In this document: positions 26,967 through 35,800 of the stretch, in pieces | Position numbering within the stretch: the stretch's first letter is position 1 | Layout: each line of letters opens with the position of its first letter | From: Candidatus Magnetobacterium casense | Lineage (GTDB): Bacteria > Nitrospirota > Thermodesulfovibrionia > Thermodesulfovibrionales > Magnetobacteriaceae | Assembly: GCF_000714715.1 (NCBI RefSeq) | Contig: NZ_JMFO01000002.1 | Location: 91,271 to 155,270 of the forward strand | Reading direction: 5' to 3' | Length of the DNA stretch: 64,000 bases | The notes under the pieces: generated by a model | Seen by the model: only the letters and a program-made list of their open reading frames with translations | Told to the model about the DNA's origin: nothing | Database searches by the model: none | Position numbers and translations under genes: made by a program

Positions 26967-28896
26967 CATAGAGAACACCTTTTCGGTACGTGAGCACTTA
27001 GGACAGACCCTCGCCGGGTACGAGTATCGACCACAGCAGGAGGCAATGGCCAATGCGGTGATGGCCGCATTGCAGAACAAAACAAACCTCTTGGTTGAGG
27101 CCGGCACCGGCGTAGGTAAGAGCCTTGCATATCTGCTAGCGGCAATCCTGTGGATAAAACAGGACGATACAAGAAAGGTCGTGGTATCCACCTACACCAA
27201 GGCACTCCAACGACAATTGTACGACAGGGACCTACCGTTTTTGAAGCAAAAACTCTTCCCCGACATCACCTATGCCCTGTGCCTGGGCAGTGAGAATTAC
27301 CTTTGTCTGAGGCGTCTGCATCAGACACGACAGTTTGGGCTGTTTGATGTGGGTGAGACTAAGGCATTTGCTGACCTTCTGCTTTGGGCTAATGTTGCCG
27401 TAAAGGGTATCAGGTCAGAGATCGGGGTGGATTCAAACCTCTGGGGCAAGGTTGACAGGGAGTCTGACCTCTGCTACGGTAAGTCATGCAAGACATACAG
27501 GGAGTGCTTCTATCAAAAGGCCAAGGCCATAGAGCGCAAGTCAAACATCCTGGTGGTCAATCACCACTTGTTCTTTGCCAATGTCTCTGCCGGTGGCAAG
27601 GTGTTGCCCAAGTTTGATGCGGTCATCTTTGATGAGGCACACGAGCTTGAAGACGTCGCCGCAAGTTATCTCGGACATGACGTCTCTAACACAAAGATTA
27701 ATCACCTGCTTGACACGGTGTTAAGCATCAACGGTAAGGGACTCCTGACACGCCTTAAAGACATAGACAAACTGTTATACAACGATATTATTTCGGCCAT
27801 GCAGACCGTGCGAAATGGTTCCGACCAGTTCTTCTTCGCTATAGCCGACCTCTTTGGTAAAGACAACACCCTCAGGATAAAACAGCACTACTGCGTCCAG
27901 GACACTGTTTCGGAACCTCTGGCAACACTGCAAGACCTCCTCAACGACTTGGCCGAGGCCTCCAAGGAAGATGAATCATACAACGAAGTCCTGGCACTGG
28001 TGGGACGGTGTGCCGAACTGAGGCACTCCATTGAGCTGTTTCTCACCCGGGGGGTTGAGGATGCCGTCTACCATGCAGAACGCGCCAAGATTCGGATACA
28101 GGTGGTTGTAACGCCTGTCAATATTGCACAAAGACTCAGAGATTCGGTCTTTAGCACCATAGACACCTCCATACTGACCTCGGCGACGTTATCGCTAAAC
28201 GGGGATTTCTCCTACATCAAGGACAGACTCTCTCCGTGTCCCTGCGACGAACTCCTGCTTGACTCGCCATTTGACTATAGAAAACAGGCGCTGTTATACG
28301 TCCCCTCCGACATGCCCAACCCACGCAATGAGGGCTTCACCGATGCCGCAATCAAGAGCGTTACGGAAATCCTGGACATTACAAAGGGGCAGACGATGGT
28401 GCTCTTTACCAGCTATAGGTTGTTAAACCAGGTGGCCGACGCCATCGACTTAGACCTGACCATACTCAGACAGGGTGAGATGGATAATTACAGATTGATT
28501 GAAACCTTTAAGGATACGGACAACGCTGTGCTCTTTGGCACCTATACGTTCTGGCAGGGCGTAGATTTCCCCGGAAATGAACTCAGATGCGTGGTAATTG
28601 CCAAGCTGCCATTTGCCGTCCCAACGGAGCCGGTGCTGGAGGGCAGGATGGAGTATATAGTCAAGTGCGGCGGTGACCCATTCTACGATTACCAGGTACC
28701 ACGGGCAATCCTAACTCTCAGGCAGGGCTTTGGCAGGCTTATAAGAACAAAAACCGATACGGGGGTAGTAGCCATCCTTGACTCCAGACTCAAGACAATG
28801 ACATACGGAAGGATGTTTCTGGCATCCCTGCCAAACGCTACACTAACAGCTAATATAGGAGATGTCCGGAAATTTTATCGCTCCACTAAACCCTGA
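26920..28896 (+). CDS. DinG/XPD-like Fe-S ATP-dependent DNA helicase
   Basis: 658 residues, superfamily 2. Walker A is VEAGTGVGKS, the Walker B box is DEAH (FDEAHEL), and NHHLFF is present. Between motifs I and II are Cys residues positioned as in the XPD/DinG 4Fe-4S cluster (LCLGSENYLCLRR, then LCYGKSCKTYRECFYQ). The C-terminal half has TSATLSLNG, LFTSYRLL, GTYTFWQGVDFPG and the QGFGRLIRT motif VI. Function: ATP-driven 5'-3' unwinding in DNA repair or R-loop removal, known for DinG/YoaA. The start at 26920 lies inside the Rpn gene; a later start near residue 17 is possible because the alignable part begins about there. Confidence 0.88.
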   Translation: MPCGYISKGHIVQEANIENTFSVREHLGQTLAGYEYRPQQEAMANAVMAALQNKTNLLVEAGTGVGKSLAYLLAAILWIKQDDTRKVVVSTYTKALQRQLYDRDLPFLKQKLFPDITYALCLGSENYLCLRRLHQTRQFGLFDVGETKAFADLLLWANVAVKGIRSEIGVDSNLWGKVDRESDLCYGKSCKTYRECFYQKAKAIERKSNILVVNHHLFFANVSAGGKVLPKFDAVIFDEAHELEDVAASYLGHDVSNTKINHLLDTVLSINGKGLLTRLKDIDKLLYNDIISAMQTVRNGSDQFFFAIADLFGKDNTLRIKQHYCVQDTVSEPLATLQDLLNDLAEASKEDESYNEVLALVGRCAELRHSIELFLTRGVEDAVYHAERAKIRIQVVVTPVNIAQRLRDSVFSTIDTSILTSATLSLNGDFSYIKDRLSPCPCDELLLDSPFDYRKQALLYVPSDMPNPRNEGFTDAAIKSVTEILDITKGQTMVLFTSYRLLNQVADAIDLDLTILRQGEMDNYRLIETFKDTDNAVLFGTYTFWQGVDFPGNELRCVVIAKLPFAVPTEPVLEGRMEYIVKCGGDPFYDYQVPRAILTLRQGFGRLIRTKTDTGVVAILDSRLKTMTYGRMFLASLPNATLTANIGDVRKFYRSTKP

Positions 28897-28898
28897 AC

Positions 28899-29113
28899 GT
28901 ATCCTCTTTATATTTCATGGTATACTGAGCAAGGTGATATTTTGGTATCCTCATTTATATTCCACGGTAACTATACTTTTACGCACCATGGATTCCTGGT
29001 CAAGCCAGGAATGACACACTTGAAAAACAACTATAACTGTCATTCCTGCGCAAGCAGGAATCCATGCCTTTTAATCGGGAAATAAAGTTTACCCTGCTTT
29101 TTTAAGAGGATAC
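28899..29113. repeat. MITE-like repeat, family A copy 2 (extended)
   Basis: Begins GTATCCTCTTTATATTTCAT and ends TTTTTTAAGAGGATAC. It contains the same GGATTCCTGG/GGAATGACA and TGTCATTCCTGC/GGAATCC palindromes as copy 1. A second, degenerate left end (GGTATCCTCATTTATATTCC) lies inside near 28945, so this copy is partly duplicated. It fills the whole interval between the helicase and mgtC genes. Confidence 0.75.
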
Positions 29114-29128
29114 TAAATTTGCTATAAT
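29100..29128 (+). promoter_or_regulatory. Putative leaderless promoter of the mgtC-like gene
   Basis: A perfect TATAAT (29123-29128) ends 6 nt before the ATG at 29135. The -35 position (17-nt spacer) falls in the T/A-rich right end of the family A repeat (TTTTAA), so the repeat end appears to contribute to the promoter. No ribosome site is seen. Confidence 0.5.
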
Positions 29129-29134
29129 AAAAGT

Positions 29135-29842
29135 ATGAATGACTGGTCTGCAATGTCCTTGCAGTTTGGCAAGCTGTTGCTGGCTGCCGTGTTGGGTGGC
29201 ATTATTGGGTTTGAGCGTGAGTCGCATGGGCAGGCTGCGGGGTTTCGCACCTACCTGGTGGTTTCAACGGGGGCATGTCTGATGATGCTCCTTTCGCTTC
29301 AGATTGAGGCGATATATCACAGCTTCGACGTCAGCCATTCAGTGGTTCGGCTTGATCCGGGGCGAATTGCCTCCTATGCAATTGCCGGGATGGGGTTTCT
29401 TGGCTCCGGGGCGATCATCAAAGGGAAGGGGTCGGTGCGTGGATTAACCACCGCCGCTGGACTCTGGATCGCAACCGGTATCGGTTTGTCCATTGGGGCG
29501 GGGCTGATATACCAGACGCTGTTTGCCACATGCGTGATCCTTGTTGCCCTGTACTGGGTGCATCCCATCAGAAAACTCACACCACACAGACTCTACAGCA
29601 TGGTAACGGTCAAGTTTGCACAAGAGGAAGATGCCCTAGTCAAACTCAGGTCGGTACTTGACGAGTTCCCATCCGTAGTAGTCCAGAATTATAGCTACGA
29701 GTTTGAGGTTGCTTCGCAGGTGGCCACATACCGCATACGCATCTACAGCACCAGCGACAAGGATTGGTCCGAGGTTGTAAACAGATTCCTGCTAATCAAG
29801 ACTGTCAAATGGGTCAGTTGGACGGAGAGCGACGTCCCCTGA
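29135..29842 (+). CDS. MgtC/SapB family membrane protein
   Basis: 235 residues. The N-terminal membrane domain has the family motifs GGIIGFERE, then AGFRTYLVVSTGACLMML, and GMGFLGSGAIIKGKGSVRGLTTAAGLW, with about five TM helices. A soluble C-terminal ACT-like domain follows (~150-235). MgtC proteins inhibit F-ATPase or affect Mg homeostasis in pathogens; the family is broad and the substrate here is unknown. The stop codon overlaps the start of the phosphoribosyltransferase gene (TGATG), implying a two-gene operon. Confidence 0.88.
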   Translation: MNDWSAMSLQFGKLLLAAVLGGIIGFERESHGQAAGFRTYLVVSTGACLMMLLSLQIEAIYHSFDVSHSVVRLDPGRIASYAIAGMGFLGSGAIIKGKGSVRGLTTAAGLWIATGIGLSIGAGLIYQTLFATCVILVALYWVHPIRKLTPHRLYSMVTVKFAQEEDALVKLRSVLDEFPSVVVQNYSYEFEVASQVATYRIRIYSTSDKDWSEVVNRFLLIKTVKWVSWTESDVP

Positions 29843-31080
29843 TGTTGAATATAAATTCACACACGATTAAGCTAACCACAGGCGAATTAACCGTCAAGGC
29901 AGACAATGAACTGCTCAGACTAGCTGGGTTTGGTTCACGGGCAAACGAAAAACGTGGCTTTGTCTTTGTCAGCAAGGTACTTGGCAAACACGTTGCCGTT
30001 GTGCCATCTGCAATGGATGCTGTTGCCACGACGCTGGCTAACTTGGCAAGGGCGGAGATCGCACCATCGGGGCCGGTTGTAGTCATTGGTTTTGCAGAGA
30101 CGGCAACCGGTCTGGGAAACTGCATCTACGAGCGTCTGGAGACAGCGCAGTCGTTTTACATACACACCACACGCTATAAGCTATCATCACCTATGCTGCT
30201 GGAGTTCAGCGAGGAGCACTGCCATGCGCCGTCACACTATCTGTACGCCGTAAGGGATGAAGCCCTGAAAAACATCCTGCGCACTGCTGAGACCGTCGTC
30301 CTCGTAGATGACGAAATAACCACGGGAAACACCATCCGAAACATCGTGCTGCGCCTGCGGGAAACCCTGCCACGGGTAAAGAGATACGTTGTGGCCTCGT
30401 ACCTCAATTGGATGCGTGAACCGATAAATGGTATAACATTTGTGAGTCTTATAAGTGGAGAGGTGCATTTCAGAAAGGGCAATGTGTCTGTTGCGCATGA
30501 CTTCACGTCGGTATGCCGCCACGACGGCTACATGGACGCCGTGGTGCCACACAACTTTGGACGCTTCGGGGTCAGGAGGATGACCATTGATGGTGGCGCA
30601 GTCATTGCTCCGGTGCAGTGGGCGGCAGGGGCAAGGGTGCTGGTACTTGGAACGGGGGAGTTTATGTACGTGCCATTTTTGTTGGCCAGGTGGCTTGAAC
30701 AAAGCGGCGTTGACGTGTATTATCAGTCAACCACGCGCTCGCCGCTCAACGTCGATGGCGACATAAAAAGCGCCATCCGCTTTAAGGATAACTATGGCGA
30801 GGACATCGATAACTTCCTGTACAACGTTACCCCCGGCATGTACGATGTCATCCTTATATGTTACGAAACCCCGACAATTGCCGACAATCACGCATTGAGC
30901 GACATCCTCCGTGGATACGCACCAGAGGTCAGGGAGGTCTTTATCACACCAGGAGACAATAACACCTCAGGGCAATCGCATTTGACCGTAAGAGAAAAGA
31001 AAGGGGCGGTTTGTGGCAGGGGTGCCTCACCCCCTCCGCCCCCCTTCAGAACCCCCCGCAAGGGGTCACGGACCCCTTGA
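29842..31080 (+). CDS. Phosphoribosyltransferase with TRSP-like C-terminal domain, repeat-derived tail
   Basis: About 412 residues from ATG 29842, which overlaps the mgtC stop. An upstream ATG at 29764 lies within mgtC and is unlikely. The PRPP-binding loop is VVLVDDEITTGNT, and the preceding region fits the orotate-PRTase-like domain of stress/tellurite-resistance gene clusters. The second half (HNFGRFGVRR, then VLVLGTGEFMYVPFLLA) fits the linked TRSP domain. In known clusters this protein is encoded with HAD, ATP-grasp and TerD-type genes; none follow here. From about 30970 the frame enters a family C repeat, so the last ~35 residues ([16 protein letters not shown]...) are repeat-encoded and the native C-terminus is probably lost. 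Confidence 0.75.
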   Translation: MLNINSHTIKLTTGELTVKADNELLRLAGFGSRANEKRGFVFVSKVLGKHVAVVPSAMDAVATTLANLARAEIAPSGPVVVIGFAETATGLGNCIYERLETAQSFYIHTTRYKLSSPMLLEFSEEHCHAPSHYLYAVRDEALKNILRTAETVVLVDDEITTGNTIRNIVLRLRETLPRVKRYVVASYLNWMREPINGITFVSLISGEVHFRKGNVSVAHDFTSVCRHDGYMDAVVPHNFGRFGVRRMTIDGGAVIAPVQWAAGARVLVLGTGEFMYVPFLLARWLEQSGVDVYYQSTTRSPLNVDGDIKSAIRFKDNYGEDIDNFLYNVTPGMYDVILICYETPTIADNHALSDILRGYAPEVREVFITPGDNNTSGQSHLTVREKKGAVCGRGASPPPPPFRTPRKGSRTP

Positions 31081-31108
31081 CCCCATCCTGCGCAAGCTGA
31101 GATTCTGA
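30985..31108. repeat. GC-rich intergenic repeat, family C copy 3
   Basis: AAAGGGGCGGTTTGTGGCAG, GGTGCCTCACCCCCTCCGCC, then TTCAGAACCCCCCGCAAGGG and CCCCTTGACCCCATCCTGCG. It is continuous with a family A right end at 31116-31140, a combination seen again at 61400-61518. It encodes the tail of the phosphoribosyltransferase. Confidence 0.75.
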
Positions 31109-31115
31109 GTTATGC

Positions 31116-31296
31116 TTACCATGCTTTTTTAAGAGGATACCCACAGCCTGCCCTTGGCTCGAACAGGGGGACATGTTTCGCAGCAATGACAGTTACAGGC
31201 GTTTTCCAATTGTGTCATTCTTGGCTTGACCAAGAATCCAAGATGCGTAACAGTATATTTACCATGAAATATAAACATGAAATATACAGAGGATAC
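31116..31296. repeat. MITE-like repeat, family A copy 3 (rearranged)
   Basis: A family A right end (TTACCATGCTTTTTTAAGAG, to 31140) is followed by the family core in reverse orientation, ending CATGAAATATA...GAGGATAC. The two halves are therefore not in the order seen in copy 1, which suggests rearrangement or nested insertion. Confidence 0.65.
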
Positions 31297-31360
31297 GAGG
31301 ATACAATGGTAGTCCCGCAGTGATAGTGATAGTGCCATCCCCCTCCCTTGATGGGAGGGA

Positions 31361-32377
31361 TTAGGGGAGGGTGGAGGGCGGGGGAGAGTTCTCCTGGTTT
31401 GTATTTATCTCATCGAAGTTGAGTATGTCGAGGTACTCCCATTGTCTGTATGCAACGACATAGAGGCCTTGTATGGTCGCGAATCTGGTAATTTCATCCT
31501 CAACGACGACACTGGCAAGCATGGGGATTATCTGTCTGCCTTTGCACTCGTCAAAAAAGATCGGCAGTGTTTCTACCTTGGCCAGTATCTTAGTGACATC
31601 TCGTTCATCCGGTTTGGATTTTACCTCTATAACAAAGACCCTGTCCTGACATGTGAGCATTATATCAACCTCACAATTCTTGCCTCCTATTCTTTTATTG
31701 TATCTCAGACAAAAAGAGGTAGGATCGCATTTAAAGTATTGTTTTATCAGGGCAATTGCACCAGGGGCGATTATGTCTTCAACGAGCGTGCCCAGTTGCT
31801 TGGCAATTTCAGCCCTTTGCTGTCGGGCTCCTTTCGCTATCTCCGCCATCTCTTTACGAAAGGCCTCATGATCCTCTTTGTCCTTCCGATCTCGCTCTTC
31901 TTGCCTCCGGTCGCGCTCGGCAGCCTCACGTTTAATCTCCGCTACCTCTTCCTTGTACTTCCGGTCGCTCTCTTCTTGTCTGCGGTCGCGTTCTTCTTTT
32001 TCTTCCTTGTACTTCCGGTCGCTCTCGGCGGCCTCGCGTTTAATCTCCGCTACCTCTTCCTTGTACTTCCGGTCGTTTTCGGCAGCCTCACGTTTAATCT
32101 CCGCTACCTCTTCCTTGTACTTCCGGTCGTTTTCGGCAGCCTTGCGTTTAATCTCCGCTACCTCTTCCTTGTACTTCCGGTCGCTCTCTTCTTGTCTGCG
32201 GTCGCGCTCTTCTTGCTTCCGGTCGCGCTCCGCTTGTTCTTCCTTGTACTTCCGGTCGCGCTCGGCGGCCTCACGCTTGAGCTCGGCAGCCTCGATTTTC
32301 AGCTCCCTGCAAACCTCGTAAAACTCCGCCCTGGCAACCTCTAACCTGTCAACCCGTGATTCCAATAACATCTGCAT
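31361..32377 (-). CDS. Coiled-coil protein with C-terminal PD-(D/E)XK-type nuclease domain
   Basis: 338 residues. The first ~200 form a charged coiled coil built from an 18-residue unit (DRKYKEEVAEIKREAAE type), repeated about five times almost identically and visible as a 54-bp DNA repeat at about 31930-32180. The C-terminal domain has CEVDIML and VFVIEVKSKP (D...E-V-K), a PD-(D/E)XK signature, then a VVAYRQWEYLDILNFD ending. A paralogue is at 57078-57950. The fold resembles DUF3782-type nucleases; substrate unknown. The final residues (ENSPPPSTLP) are encoded by a small C/T-rich repeat also present at 38055-38091. Ribosome site GAGAGG, 8 nt before the ATG. Confidence 0.75.
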   Translation of the reverse strand: MQMLLESRVDRLEVARAEFYEVCRELKIEAAELKREAAERDRKYKEEQAERDRKQEERDRRQEESDRKYKEEVAEIKRKAAENDRKYKEEVAEIKREAAENDRKYKEEVAEIKREAAESDRKYKEEKEERDRRQEESDRKYKEEVAEIKREAAERDRRQEERDRKDKEDHEAFRKEMAEIAKGARQQRAEIAKQLGTLVEDIIAPGAIALIKQYFKCDPTSFCLRYNKRIGGKNCEVDIMLTCQDRVFVIEVKSKPDERDVTKILAKVETLPIFFDECKGRQIIPMLASVVVEDEITRFATIQGLYVVAYRQWEYLDILNFDEINTNQENSPPPSTLP

Positions 32378-32418
32378 CGCTTTTACCTCTCTGTACTTTT
32401 ATATCTCTCTCTGCTACT

Positions 32419-32448
32419 ACGATAACATATCTGACACCCATTTGACAA
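32419..32448 (-). promoter_or_regulatory. Putative promoter of the coiled-coil nuclease gene
   Basis: On the - strand: TTGTCA, 18-nt spacer, TATCGT, about 40 nt before the ATG at 32377. It resembles the repeated TTGCMR-N18-TATTRT modules at 56-59 kb that lie before the paralogue. Confidence 0.5.
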
Positions 32449-32470
32449 CCGGCCGAGGCCGAGGGGGGGG

Positions 32471-32501
32471 TTGACATTTGTATCTGCCCTCGTGATACAA
32501 T
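32471..32501 (+). promoter_or_regulatory. Putative promoter of the NHL/LCAT-like gene
   Basis: TTGACA, 19-nt spacer, TACAAT on the + strand. It is divergent from the promoter at 32419-32448 and would give a 5' leader of about 380 nt before the ATG at 32891. Confidence 0.4.
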
Positions 32502-32727
32502 AACGTATGAGAGGATGTGAGACATATAATTTTGGTCGTCAGGCGATCTGGCATCCCTCTTGCATGCACGCACAAATATAACACATCTTTAATAGCTTCC
32601 CTAAAAGAAAGCAAACAACTTAACGGCTTGTCTATACCCTATACCGCCGAGGGGGGAGGTGTTGCGTATGGATAAATAGCGGGATAGCCATTTTTTCTAC
32701 ATTGCGCGTCAGTCGTTAATTTAATCC

Positions 32728-32866
32728 GCTTATGTTGTGCGAATAAGCAATGGTGTGTTGTTTAAGCCATAAGGGAAGTTAATCCTTTTGGTGTTTCCAA
32801 AAGACAGGCGTGGTGTTACGCCTGTAGTCCGAGTTCGTTATAACACGAGGATACGTATAACGTATC
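32728..32866 (+). promoter_or_regulatory. Structured 5' leader with four hairpins
   Basis: Four stems in series: GCTTAT/ATAAGC (32728-32748), CTTTTGG/CCAAAAG (32785-32803), ACAGGCGT/ACGCCTGT (32804-32825), and GATACGT/ACGTATC with a 3-nt loop (32850-32866). The last stem ends 24 nt before the start codon. No T tract follows, so these are not simple terminators. I do not recognise a known riboswitch class. Confidence 0.4.
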
Positions 32867-32890
32867 AAATTAAAACAAGGAGATTTAGAT

Positions 32891-35800
32891 ATGAAAGCGT
32901 TACATGATATGAAAAGACAGATGCTACAGTCAGTCGTTAGTGTGTTGAGCGTAAGGACGTTGCTTGCCCTGGCGCTGGTTGCCGTGATTGGGGTTGTTTG
33001 CCTTGCCGGCTTTGCAGTTGACGCATTTGCGGAAGACTACACTTTTGTAAGCAAGTGGGGTAGCTATGGCAGTAGTGACGGGCAATTCAATAGGCCACGC
33101 GGAGTTGCTGTTGATGCCTCTGGATATGTCTATATTGCCGATACTGAGAACAACCGTATCCAAAAGTTTAGTTCAAACGGTGTCTTTATAACCAAATGGG
33201 GTAGCCAAGGCAGCGGCGATAGTCAATTCAATAAGCCATACGGAGTCGCTGTTGATGCCTCTGGAAACGTCTATATTGCCGATACTGAGAACAACCGTAT
33301 CCAGAAGTTTAGCTCAAGTGGTGCCTTTGTGAGCAAATGGGGTAGTTATGGCAGCGGTGATAGTCAATTCAATAAGCCATACGGAGTCGCTGTTGATGCC
33401 TCTGGAAACGTCTATGTTGCCGATTATGATAACTGCCGCATCCAGAAGTTTAGCTCAAGTGGTGCCTTTGTGAGCAAATGGGGTAGTTATGGCAGCAGTG
33501 ATGGTCAATTATATGGGCCGTACGGAATAGCTATTGATGTATCTGGAAACATCTATGTTGCTGATGTTTATAACTACCGCATCCAGAAGTTTAGCCCAAA
33601 TGGTGCCTTTATAACCAAATGGGGTAGTCAAGGCAGCAGTGATGGTCAATTAGATAGCTCATTAGAAGTAGCTATTGATGTCTCTGGAAACGTCTATGTT
33701 ACCGATTGGAATAACAACCGCATCCAGAAGTTTAGCTCAAGTGGTGCCTTTGTGAGCAAATGGGGTAGTTATGGCAGCAGTGATGGTCAATTATATTGGC
33801 CAGTAGGAATAGCTGTTGATGTCTCTGGAAACGTCTATGTTGCCGATTATGGTAACTACCGTATCCAGAAGTTTGCAAAGACTGGAGGGGGAGCTAAAAT
33901 AGTCAACCCTGGAAATAACCACACCTATCAAAGAATTGATCAACAAATGAAATGGGCTGACGCTAAGGCTTATTGTGAAAGCTTGGGCGGATATTTAGCA
34001 ACCGTAACCTCAGATAGTGAGAACAAATTTCTTATCGATAAGTTATTGCCTGCAGACTTTTTTGATAGTGTGAATAACTCTTACTGGGTTGGGGCAACCG
34101 ATGTAGAAACCGAAGGCACTTGGAAATGGATAACTGCTGAAAAATGGGACTTTACAGCATGGGGTAGTGGTGAACCTAACAGTGACGGAGGTGAAGAAGA
34201 TTGTTTGATGTATTATAGTAAATACGGTAATACAAATAATTTATGGAATGATGGTAGCTGTTCAAGCACCTCCTCACTAATTTGCGAATGGAATCCAACA
34301 TCCTCAAAATACACACTTACGATTACAAAACAGGGAACCGTCTTTGACTTTGTTACCGCCTCTGCGGGGCCTATAAGCTGGAGCAGCGATACTATAGTTG
34401 CATCTTATGGCAGCGGGGGGTGTACTGGGCATGGTTGCACGGTAACACAGACCGGTACGGCTTACTATAACAGCGAAATCCCCGTTACACTAAAGGCAAG
34501 TGGCTCAAATTCAAAATTCACCGGTTGGGGTGGGGACTGTGCCACTGCCGGGCAGAATCCTATCTGCACGATAAATATGTCCGTAAACAAGAATGTGACG
34601 GCGACGTTTACAGCTTCATTGCAACCTTCACCGCAGATCGTTGGCAGGGTGTATTCCAAAGGTGGAGATGGTAAATGGACTCCAGGAGGTGGTGCAACGG
34701 TAACACTGAAAAGTTCTGACGGAACTGCATCACAGTCTTATACCACAAGTAGCGATGGAAATTACAGATTCACCGATATATCTGCAGATACTTATAATCT
34801 CTCTGCACGCTCCAATATATTAGCTGCTACGGCGACTGTAACTATTTCTACCTTAACTGGTGGGGGTAGTACTATTACTGATACTATCCAAAAGGTCGAT
34901 CTATATATGACCCCAAACGCTAAACCATTGATATATTTGCCTGGAATAATGGGGTCGGTTGATAGGGAACGATCAGATTATGCCAATCAATATGCACTGA
35001 AAGCCATACTTCCACAGGGTAAATGTAAGCCCACTATTCAGCTAAAGATTTTTGATCCAAATGTTTGGTACAAGACGGGAGACCGCTATTTTCTAATTCG
35101 ACCAATAAGTCTTGAATTTTTCAAAAAAACTTTTGAAAAAAATGACGAATTTAAGGTTTTTGAAGTTCCTTATGATTGGCGACTCTCTTTGGATGATAAA
35201 ACTACTTGCCCAGGTGGCAAAAAACCATGGGAATACTACCTTAAACCTGTCATTGATAGAGCCAAACATGAAACAGGTTATAAAACAGTATATGTTGTTG
35301 CTCATAGCATGGGTGGTCTTCTAACAAGAACATACATTCAAGATGAGAATTATGGCAACGATATTGAGAAATTTGTAATGTTAGGAACCCCTAATGAAGG
35401 TTCGGCAAACGCATATTCCATATGGGAAGGAGGAGATCCACAGAAGGTAGACGATTATTTAAGTGGCATTATCTCTACCTATGTAGGCAAACTATTGATA
35501 CCAGATATGTATTACCCTACAACAATAGCAAACTGTAATAACATGCATAAATCGTGCAAAACATACAAAGAAATAAAGAAGTTTATTAAAGATAACGTTA
35601 AAGGATTGGGGAATTTGTTTCCAACCTACCCATTATTAGAGGTATGGAAGGATAATGTGAATGAACCACCTATTACTCAAGTACCGGTTACATCTCCAGC
35701 GTACAACAAGTTCTTAGCTGGTCTTAATAGTGACAAGAATAAAAGCAGAATGAAAACTAATTGTAACTCAAGTAGTACTTGTGTTACAACAAAGCTGTTC

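Noticed and set aside
31442..32344. Rightward ~300-residue hydrophobic frame
   Set aside because: It is antisense to the coiled-coil repeats of the leftward nuclease gene. The periodic Leu/Val pattern mirrors the 54-bp repeat, and it has no ribosome site.
32728..32866. Cyclic-di-GMP or cobalamin riboswitch
   Set aside because: The stems are real, but the conserved core sequences of these classes as I know them are not present.
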